Notes under the pieces: model-generated
Database searches by the model: none
Told to the model about the DNA's origin: nothing
What the model saw: the letters and a program-made list of their open reading frames with translations, nothing else
Made by a program: the position numbers and the translations under genes
Shown here: in pieces, positions 50,571 through 56,302 of the stretch
Position numbering within the stretch: the first letter of the stretch is position 1
Layout: the number at the start of each line of letters is the position of its first letter
Assembly: GCA_000980495.1 (NCBI GenBank)
Contig: LARN01000004.1
Location: 1-56,302, forward strand
Direction of reading: 5' to 3'
DNA from: Acinetobacter sp. N54.MGS-139
Lineage (GTDB): Bacteria > Pseudomonadota > Gammaproteobacteria > Burkholderiales > Burkholderiaceae_F
DNA: 56,302 nt

Positions 50571-52871
50571 TTATTCGTCGACTTCTACGTCTACAGGTTT
50601 CATCGCCGGCGTGCTTTCTAAGTGACGGCTGACGAGTCGGACGGTATCAATAGTACGAATGGCGTTGATGATCTTCTGCAGATGTTTCGTGTCGCTCACC
50701 AGGATTGTGAGCTCAACCTTATCCACGCCGTTTTGCTGGCTCATGGCAAAGCCGGTGACGCTCGAGTGCTGCTGAGCGATCATGCTGGTCAGCCTTTCAA
50801 GTGTGGCATGAGTATTGGTTAGTTCGATATCGAGTTTGACCGGATAGCCGCCTTTGTACTTGGGATTCCACTGCAGGTCGCGCCAGGTCTCAGGATCAGC
50901 TCGCATTCCGCGCTGGACGTGGCTGCAGTCTTTACGGTGGACATGAAGCGTATTGGTGCCTGCGATGTAATGGCCGATGATGACATCGTCCATTGCCGGC
51001 GTGCAGCAGGGAGCAAGTTTGCAAGTCTGACCTTTAAGGTCTAAAACGGGTTCCTGAACTTTCTCAGCGACGGTGATTTCTTCATTGCCCTTAAGTGTGT
51101 AGGGAGCCGTGAGCTGATGCAGGAGAAGGAGAGAGTCTTTTTGGCCCGCGCCGATCGCGTCCAATACGGCGTTTTTATCTGCAAAACCGTTGGATTTGCA
51201 GACGCGGCTCCAGTCTTCGTCTGTGACTTTGGAGTAGGGCAGATGGTGGGTCTTAGAGGAGCGTTCCAGCAGTTTGGCGCCGAGTTCGATCTTACCTTCC
51301 TCGGAGAGGGAGCGCATGTACTGACGGATTTCTGCTCTGGCTTTACCGGTACGAACGCTGGCAAGCCAAGAAGGATTAGGTGTCGGTTTATCGCCTTTGA
51401 TGATGTTGATCATCTCACCGTTCCTCAGTTCGCGCGTGAGCGGCGCCGGTTCACCGTTGATCTCGCAGCCGATAGTGCAGTTGCCGAGGTCGGTATGGAT
51501 CTGATAAGCAAAGTCCACGGCAGTGGAGCCCTTGGGCAGCTGAATAATTCTGCCGCGCGGGGAGAAGACGTAAACGCGGTCCGGGAAGATATCGACCTTG
51601 ATATTTTCCATGAACTCGAGAGAAGTACCGCTCTGTTTCTGAATTTCCAGCAGGCCGTTGAGCCAGTCCATCGTATTGCGCTGCAGCTGGTCGGATGTGT
51701 TGCGGTCGCGGTAAAGCCAGTGCGCTGTAATACCGTCCTCACAGATGTGGTGCATTTCTTCGGTACGAATCTGGAACTCGACCATGAGGCCGCCGGGACC
51801 GATGACGGTCGTATGCAGGCTCTGATAACCGTTCGCTTTCGGAATCGCCACGAAGTCTTTGAAGCGACCCGGAACCGGCTTGTAGAGCTCATGGATGATG
51901 CCCAAAGCTCGGTAGCAGTCGTCTCTCGTCGGCACTAAAACACGGAAGCTGTGAACGTCGAGCACTTCGCTGAAACGGATTTTGCGCTCTTTCATCTTTG
52001 AGTAGATGCGCCAGAGCGACTTGTTTTTGCCCTGGACGTCCCCGCGGATTTTGCGGGCGGCCAGACGATCTGAAGTCTCGTGATAAATCTGATCCAAAGC
52101 GTTTTTCTTACGCATACGAGATTCGGCGACTTTCTTTTCAAGAACTCGGTAGCGAATCGGGTACATGTAAGAGAAGCTCATGTCAGAGAGCTCTCTGTAA
52201 ACAGAAAAGAGACCGAGGCGGCTCGCAATCGGAGCGTAAATATCCATGGTCTCTTTAGCAATATGGAACTTTTTGTGCGGCTTGACGGCACCTAAGGTGC
52301 GCATGTTATGCAGGCGGTCGGCAAGCTTGATTAGGATGACGCGAACATCGCGGGACATTGCAAGCAGCATTTTGTGGAAGCTTTCCGCCTGAGCTTCTTC
52401 ATTGGAAGAAAATTTGAGCTTGTCCAGCTTTGATACGCCGTCGACAAGCTCAGCTACTTTCACTCCGAATTTTTCGCTCATTTCGATCTTGGTAATGCCC
52501 GTGTCTTCTAAGACATCGTGCATGAGACCGGCCTCAATGGTTTCTGCGTCCATGTGCCAAGAGGCGAGGATTTCAGCAACTGCTATCGGATGAGTAATGT
52601 AGGGAGCGCCGGAATTACGGAATTGACCTAAATGCGCCTGGTCTGCATACCGGAATGCTTCACGAATCCTTTGGACATCACTGTTTGAAAGATATTGGCG
52701 GCAGCGTTCTGCTAGGAGATTGGCAGATGCAACAGGATTAAGTTTTTCCTGAGCAAAGACGTCTTCTTTGGGTTCCGGCTTAGGCGCCGATTTCATGCCG
52801 ACGGCTGACATGAATAAGTCTGCGGCTTTTTGTGCGTAGCTTTTTCCTGCAGGTGCGGTATTCGGGGCCAT
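50571..52871 (-). CDS. spoT: Bifunctional (p)ppGpp synthetase/hydrolase SpoT
   Basis: A 766-residue Rel/Spo protein. The HD hydrolase domain is intact (HDVLEDTG at residues 118-125, with KLADRLHNMRT). The synthetase domain shows RFKDFVAIPKANGYQSLHTTV. TGS and ACT domains follow near the C-terminus. An active HD and synthetase together indicate SpoT rather than RelA. Start at 52871 with TAGGAGAG upstream, preferred to an open frame 20 codons longer. A terminator separates it from rpoZ, so it may have its own promoter. Confidence 0.93.
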   Translation of the reverse strand: MAPNTAPAGKSYAQKAADLFMSAVGMKSAPKPEPKEDVFAQEKLNPVASANLLAERCRQYLSNSDVQRIREAFRYADQAHLGQFRNSGAPYITHPIAVAEILASWHMDAETIEAGLMHDVLEDTGITKIEMSEKFGVKVAELVDGVSKLDKLKFSSNEEAQAESFHKMLLAMSRDVRVILIKLADRLHNMRTLGAVKPHKKFHIAKETMDIYAPIASRLGLFSVYRELSDMSFSYMYPIRYRVLEKKVAESRMRKKNALDQIYHETSDRLAARKIRGDVQGKNKSLWRIYSKMKERKIRFSEVLDVHSFRVLVPTRDDCYRALGIIHELYKPVPGRFKDFVAIPKANGYQSLHTTVIGPGGLMVEFQIRTEEMHHICEDGITAHWLYRDRNTSDQLQRNTMDWLNGLLEIQKQSGTSLEFMENIKVDIFPDRVYVFSPRGRIIQLPKGSTAVDFAYQIHTDLGNCTIGCEINGEPAPLTRELRNGEMINIIKGDKPTPNPSWLASVRTGKARAEIRQYMRSLSEEGKIELGAKLLERSSKTHHLPYSKVTDEDWSRVCKSNGFADKNAVLDAIGAGQKDSLLLLHQLTAPYTLKGNEEITVAEKVQEPVLDLKGQTCKLAPCCTPAMDDVIIGHYIAGTNTLHVHRKDCSHVQRGMRADPETWRDLQWNPKYKGGYPVKLDIELTNTHATLERLTSMIAQQHSSVTGFAMSQQNGVDKVELTILVSDTKHLQKIINAIRTIDTVRLVSRHLESTPAMKPVDVEVDE

Positions 52872-52921
52872 GGTTGCTCTCCTAGCTGAGGTCTTATTCT
52901 TTGTTTTCTTCTGCGCTTCAA

Positions 52922-52960
52922 CAAAAAACAAAAAGGAGTCCGGCTGCGAGCCGAACCCCG
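52922..52960 (-). terminator. Terminator between rpoZ and spoT
   Basis: On the minus strand the stem GTTCGGCT / AGCCGGAC (8 pairs, one G-T) with a 3-base loop is followed by TCCTTTTTGTTTTTTG. It lies 20 bases beyond the rpoZ stop and would limit read-through into spoT. Confidence 0.8.
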
Positions 52961-52979
52961 ACTGTGCAGATAACTTCTA

Positions 52980-53180
52980 TTATCTTATACCGTTGAGCAT
53001 TTCTAAGCCTGTAACGCCCTCAGCAATTTCACGGAGAGCGGCGACTGTCGCTTTATCTTTACACTCAATTTTTGGGGTATGACCCTGAGAAAGCTGACGA
53101 GCGCGGACAGATGCTACGAGAACCATTTGGAAACGGTTCGGGATCTTTTTTAAACAATCTTCAACTGTAATACGTGCCAT
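52980..53180 (-). CDS. rpoZ: RNA polymerase subunit omega
   Basis: A 66-residue omega subunit ([30 protein letters not shown]). It supports assembly of the polymerase and forms part of the ppGpp site 1 with beta'. The order gmk-rpoZ-spoT is standard. Confidence 0.95.
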   Translation of the reverse strand: MARITVEDCLKKIPNRFQMVLVASVRARQLSQGHTPKIECKDKATVAALREIAEGVTGLEMLNGIR

Positions 53181-53198
53181 TGATCTAACCTATCAAAT

Positions 53199-53843
53199 TC
53201 AGTTCGGGATTCCGAGCTGAATAAAAATGTCACGACAACGAGCCGCCTGTTTATCAAAACGGAGACGGCTTGCGGTCACGATTGCGCAGAATTCATCCAG
53301 CGCATTTTCAAAAACTGAATTAATTATAACGAAGTCAAATTCGCTTGCATGAGCCATTTCGGCTCCGGCGCCCAAAAGACGTCTCGTAATGGTCTGCTCC
53401 GAGTCTTGTCCGCGTTTATGAAGCCTGTCTTCTAAGGCTTGAATGGAAGGGGGCAGGATAAAAATGCTTACAGCTTCGGGGAAATGTTCTCTCACTTGAC
53501 GGGCACCCTGCCAGTCAATTTCAAGAAGAACATCACCGCCTTTGGCCATTGTGTCCTCAATCCACTTCTTGGAGGTTCCGTAGTAGTTTCCGTGAACTTC
53601 TGCGGATTCTAAGAACTCACCTCTTTCGCGGGCAGCGATGAATTCATCAACTGTTGTGAAGTGGTACTCGCGTCCGTTGACTTCACCCGGACGAGGGGCG
53701 CGGGTTGTCGTAGAGATAGAAAGTGCGATGCCCGGAATTTTTGCAAGGAGTGCATTGACCAGCGAAGACTTTCCGGCGCCGCTCGGAGCGGATACCAAAA
53801 AGAGCGAGCCTGCATTTCTCGGTTTAAAAGATTGGTTTGTCAT
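53199..53843 (-). CDS. gmk: Guanylate kinase
   Basis: A 214-residue GMP kinase. P-loop [16 protein letters not shown] is near residue 18; [19 protein letters not shown] binds GMP. It lies 18 bp before rpoZ on the same strand. Confidence 0.96.
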   Translation of the reverse strand: MTNQSFKPRNAGSLFLVSAPSGAGKSSLVNALLAKIPGIALSISTTTRAPRPGEVNGREYHFTTVDEFIAARERGEFLESAEVHGNYYGTSKKWIEDTMAKGGDVLLEIDWQGARQVREHFPEAVSIFILPPSIQALEDRLHKRGQDSEQTITRRLLGAGAEMAHASEFDFVIINSVFENALDEFCAIVTASRLRFDKQAARCRDIFIQLGIPN

Positions 53844-53874
53844 TTAGCGACTCTTTTAAAAATAAGTTCTGCAA

Positions 53875-54843
53875 TTAATCCTGCGGCCAAATCTTACCTG
53901 TCTCGGTACGCATTTGGCGTAGTGTCTCCTTGAGCGTGAGTGTATCTTTTACGAATGCTCTAATACCTTCGTCTAACTTATAAGAAGCCATCTCGTCCTC
54001 GCACATTGCGAATCTCCATTGAGCTTCCGTCAGAGGTTCAGCGCGAATCGGAGTGACCTTAGCAACGTCGAGTTTCTGTTCGAATTTTTCTTCGGCGTTC
54101 GAGAGTTCTTCGATCAGTTTAGGAGAAATTGTCAGAAGGTCGCATCCGGCAAGTGCCACGATTTGGCCTTTATTGCGGAAACTTGCGCCCATGATCTGGG
54201 TCTTTGCGCCCAAACCTTTGAGACGTTCGAAGATCTTTCTGACAGACTGGACACCGGGATCGTTTTCTCCGGCGTTTGCTTCTTCATTCCAATCGGCGCC
54301 GGCTTTTTTCTTGAACCAGTCATAGATTCTGCCGACGAAAGGAGAGATCAGAGTAACACCGGCATTTGCTGCGATTTCTGCCTGAGCAACGGAGAAGATA
54401 AGCGTCAGGTTGCAGTGAATGTTTTCTTTTTCCAACACGCGAGCGGCTTGAACGCCTTCCCATGTTGCGGCGATTTTGATCAAAACCCGTTCTCTGTCGA
54501 TGCCTTTTTCTTCATAAAGTTCGATTAAACGACGTGCTTTGGCGATCGTTTTTTCCACATCAAAGGAGAGGCGGGCATCAACTTCGGTAGAGACACGGCC
54601 CTTGACGTGTTTAAGAATCTCAGCACCGAAGTTCACCAGAACGCGGTCTGCAGCGTCTTCTAAGGAGACGGAATTTTCAACAGCTTCCGTTAAAAAAGCC
54701 CGGTAAGGGGGATCTTTAGAAGCTTTCAGGATAAGAGACGGATTGGTTGTTGCGTCCTGTGGTTGGATTTTTGCAATAGACGCGATGTCCCCGGTATCAG
54801 CCACAATGGTCGTCAGGGGAGCTAATTGTTCAAGCTGATTCAT
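53875..54843 (-). CDS. tal: Transaldolase
   Basis: A 322-residue TalB-type transaldolase of the pentose phosphate pathway. DATTNPSLIL is near residue 31 and the Schiff-base lysine lies in RVLIKIAATWEG (about residue 132); ISPFVGRIYDW and IMGASFRNKGQI are family marks. It ends 31 bp before gmk, so it may be co-transcribed with gmk-rpoZ. Confidence 0.95.
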   Translation of the reverse strand: MNQLEQLAPLTTIVADTGDIASIAKIQPQDATTNPSLILKASKDPPYRAFLTEAVENSVSLEDAADRVLVNFGAEILKHVKGRVSTEVDARLSFDVEKTIAKARRLIELYEEKGIDRERVLIKIAATWEGVQAARVLEKENIHCNLTLIFSVAQAEIAANAGVTLISPFVGRIYDWFKKKAGADWNEEANAGENDPGVQSVRKIFERLKGLGAKTQIMGASFRNKGQIVALAGCDLLTISPKLIEELSNAEEKFEQKLDVAKVTPIRAEPLTEAQWRFAMCEDEMASYKLDEGIRAFVKDTLTLKETLRQMRTETGKIWPQD

Positions 54844-55155
54844 GTTTTTATTGAGTTAGTTCAAATTTCTCAATTTTAAAGCTTAGAAAAAACATAGGCC
54901 CGTTAGTTGAGTTCATATTCGGGCTAAAGACACCAGGTGCATAACAGCTGGCACTGAGATTAAGAAAAGAGAAGGATCGAATTTTAAGATTGAAACTAAG
55001 AAAAAGAACTAGGTACCAAATAAGCGGTGTAAGGAGGGTTATTCCCTACAAAAAATGAGAATCACCTCTTTCTTTTTATTGGAGATAAAGTAGAATCAGA
55101 ACCCGTAAGATACAAATATTTACTAGGTTAAATCCTATCTCAACGGAGAAATTAA
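54844..55155. promoter_or_regulatory. Divergent region between tal and the surface-protein gene
   Basis: A 312-bp AT-rich stretch. CGGAG at 55144-55148 is the ribosome binding site for the surface protein at 55156. No strong -35/-10 pair or riboswitch is recognised. No other coding frame with a ribosome binding site is convincing; a 12-codon frame near 55055 is probably chance. Confidence 0.4.
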
Positions 55156-56302
55156 ATGTTATTAACTATTAAACCCTCTGCAAATACGATGGAGGAGGTA
55201 AAACATTCAGGTAAGTTTTCTGAGATTATTTCTCAAAACCTTGACAAGGGATTTTCTTTTAAACCATCCCTCGTATCTTTAACTCTTGCTTCTGTCCTCT
55301 CCCTATCTCCGGCCTTAGTTTTCGCACAAACTTATGAACACGTTGTAAACGGAGTGGTTCAGTACACAACAATTTCTCAGGGGGGGGGAAGAATCAACTT
55401 TTATTTGCCGAATCCCAGAATCCTTATGGAACTATGTTTGGGAAAAGAAGCTATATAATTGATGGAGGGCAGAGATTAGGAGTTAAAGATTTTGATGAGA
55501 TTATTTTTAATGTTTCTGGGGACGGTGCATTTAATAACAAATGGGCGGCACTTCGTTTAGAAGCCTTAAGGACGAAAGTTACAATTAACCAAGTTGATGG
55601 TAAAGACGGGGTTGATGCTCTTATCGTTACAGGTTGGCAGGACTACTTTAAGGTTGGTGAGCTGCACATTACTACGGACACCACAAATGCGGCAGCTCTC
55701 CGATCAGACACAAGAGATGATCTAACCATAGAAGCCAATAAGTTGCAAATCACCACTACTGGGGATACGAATGTTTATGCAATTAAAGTAGCTCCAGGGC
55801 ACCGTTCTTCTAACCAAACAGAACGGCCTAGAGCGGATCGATATATAACCTCTAAAGAAAGTACTGTGATAACAATGGAAAATGGAGGGGTTGGTGCGTA
55901 CATAGGATTCGACGACAAGGAGGCTCTCGACAAAGTAAACGGAGAGATGACCCAGGTGGACTTTAACACCTATGAAAATATAAATAAGATGTTTTATAAA
56001 GTTACTGCAGACTTAGGTAAAACAGAAATTAAATTAAAAGGAGATATGAAATCTTCAGACCACGGAAACGTGGGACTTTTTGCAGCTGGCTTAGGTCTTA
56101 TCAGAACTTCCGATCTTACGTTTGCCTCCTCTGAGGGTACAACTGCGACCGCTTTAAAAGCAGAAGTTAACGACGAACTTTATCCAAAATTTGGCTACAT
56201 TGCTAATGAAAGATATCCCAACCATGTTAATAAATATACTCCAGACCAATTTGATGGGAAGGGAGACAGTATAAAAATTGATAAAAAAACAGCCAACATC
56301 TC
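55156..56302 (+). CDS. Large surface/autotransporter-like protein, out of frame at a G9 tract
   Basis: The gene starts at 55156 with CGGAG upstream. It encodes a long signal region (about 58 residues: charged N-terminal part, then SLVSLTLASVLSLSPALVFA) typical of autotransporters. After TYEHVVNGVVQYTTISQ comes a run of nine G (55380-55388). With nine G the frame ends at a TAA at 55458, giving about 100 residues. With ten or seven G the frame continues without a stop to the window end, with a polar beta-rich passenger (FGKRSYIIDGGQRLGVKDFDEI, LEALRTKVTINQVDG and so on). This copy is therefore in the OFF state. The downstream barrel domain is outside the window, so autotransporter is inferred. 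Confidence 0.72.
55380..55388 (+). repeat. Homopolymer tract of nine G inside the surface-protein gene
   Basis: Nine consecutive G, 75 codons from the start. Slipped-strand change by +1 or -2 restores the long reading frame. This is the usual design of a phase-variable contingency gene. Confidence 0.85.

Noticed and set aside
55055..55095. 12-codon frame after AAGGAGGG near 55055
   Set aside because: Very short with no conserved or regulatory feature; probably chance.
1..56302. CRISPR array, prophage or additional tRNA/rRNA genes
   Set aside because: No regularly spaced direct repeats, no phage structural genes, and no tRNA cloverleaf other than the tRNA-like part of tmRNA.

Overview
The window looks like chromosome of a gut-associated betaproteobacterium of the order Burkholderiales, most likely family Sutterellaceae (Parasutterella/Sutterella/Turicimonas type). 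The grounds are: the betaproteobacterial order gyrA-serC-pheA-hisC-tyrA-aroA-cmk-rpsA-ihfB-lapB; the neighbourhoods trxA-rho-rpmE2, ffs/dnaX/ybaB/recR and gmk-rpoZ-spoT; a tmRNA whose tag ends in ...ERFALAA; and several solute transporters. The family is an inference from gene order and protein style, not from a database search.

Layout. 1-160: the end of an IS5-like insertion element with its terminal sequence and the first codons of a transposase. 208-1533: a periplasmic flavodoxin plus a frameshifted carboxymuconolactone decarboxylase (CMD) gene. 1589-7061: a DMT exporter, a heptosyltransferase-like GT9 enzyme, the lipid A flippase MsbA and a dicarboxylate symporter. 7136-9130: a LysR regulator divergent from an intact secreted CMD paralog. 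9480-13581: a metal-uptake operon (FecBCD-type ABC transporter, a SAM methyltransferase and NikR), followed by a 42-bp palindrome. 13800-15414: an unrecognised 406-codon gene next to the 3' end of ssrA (tmRNA). 15459-21556: a giant DUF748/AsmA-like protein, Gph, an OmpA-family protein, an amidohydrolase and an orphan HigA antitoxin. 21704-34128: the gyrA to lapB supra-operon for DNA topology, serine and aromatic amino acid synthesis, nucleotides and translation. 34253-41849: HtpX, an XRE regulator, a MATE exporter, a GT39-like membrane protein, L31, Rho, thioredoxin and a small secreted protein. 41971-45900: SRP RNA, an acetyltransferase, DnaX, YbaB and RecR. 46026-49017: a NitT/TauT-family ABC transporter with a structured leader. 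49441-54843: periplasmic asparaginase, SpoT, RpoZ, Gmk and transaldolase. 55156-end: a large surface protein switched out of frame at a run of nine G.

How it fits together. The genes are mostly housekeeping plus an uptake-oriented periphery: dicarboxylates, a metal probably nickel, an unidentified NitT/TauT substrate, and periplasmic asparagine hydrolysis. That fits an asaccharolytic amino-acid and organic-acid user. Envelope functions recur (MsbA, GT9, LapB, HtpX, the DUF748 protein and an OmpA-type protein). The most interesting items are the poly-G phase switch at the right edge, the nickel-type operon with an embedded methyltransferase, the long palindrome after nikR, the structured leaders of rpmE2 and rho, the extended GyrA with altered quinolone-region residues, and the unknown gene beside ssrA.
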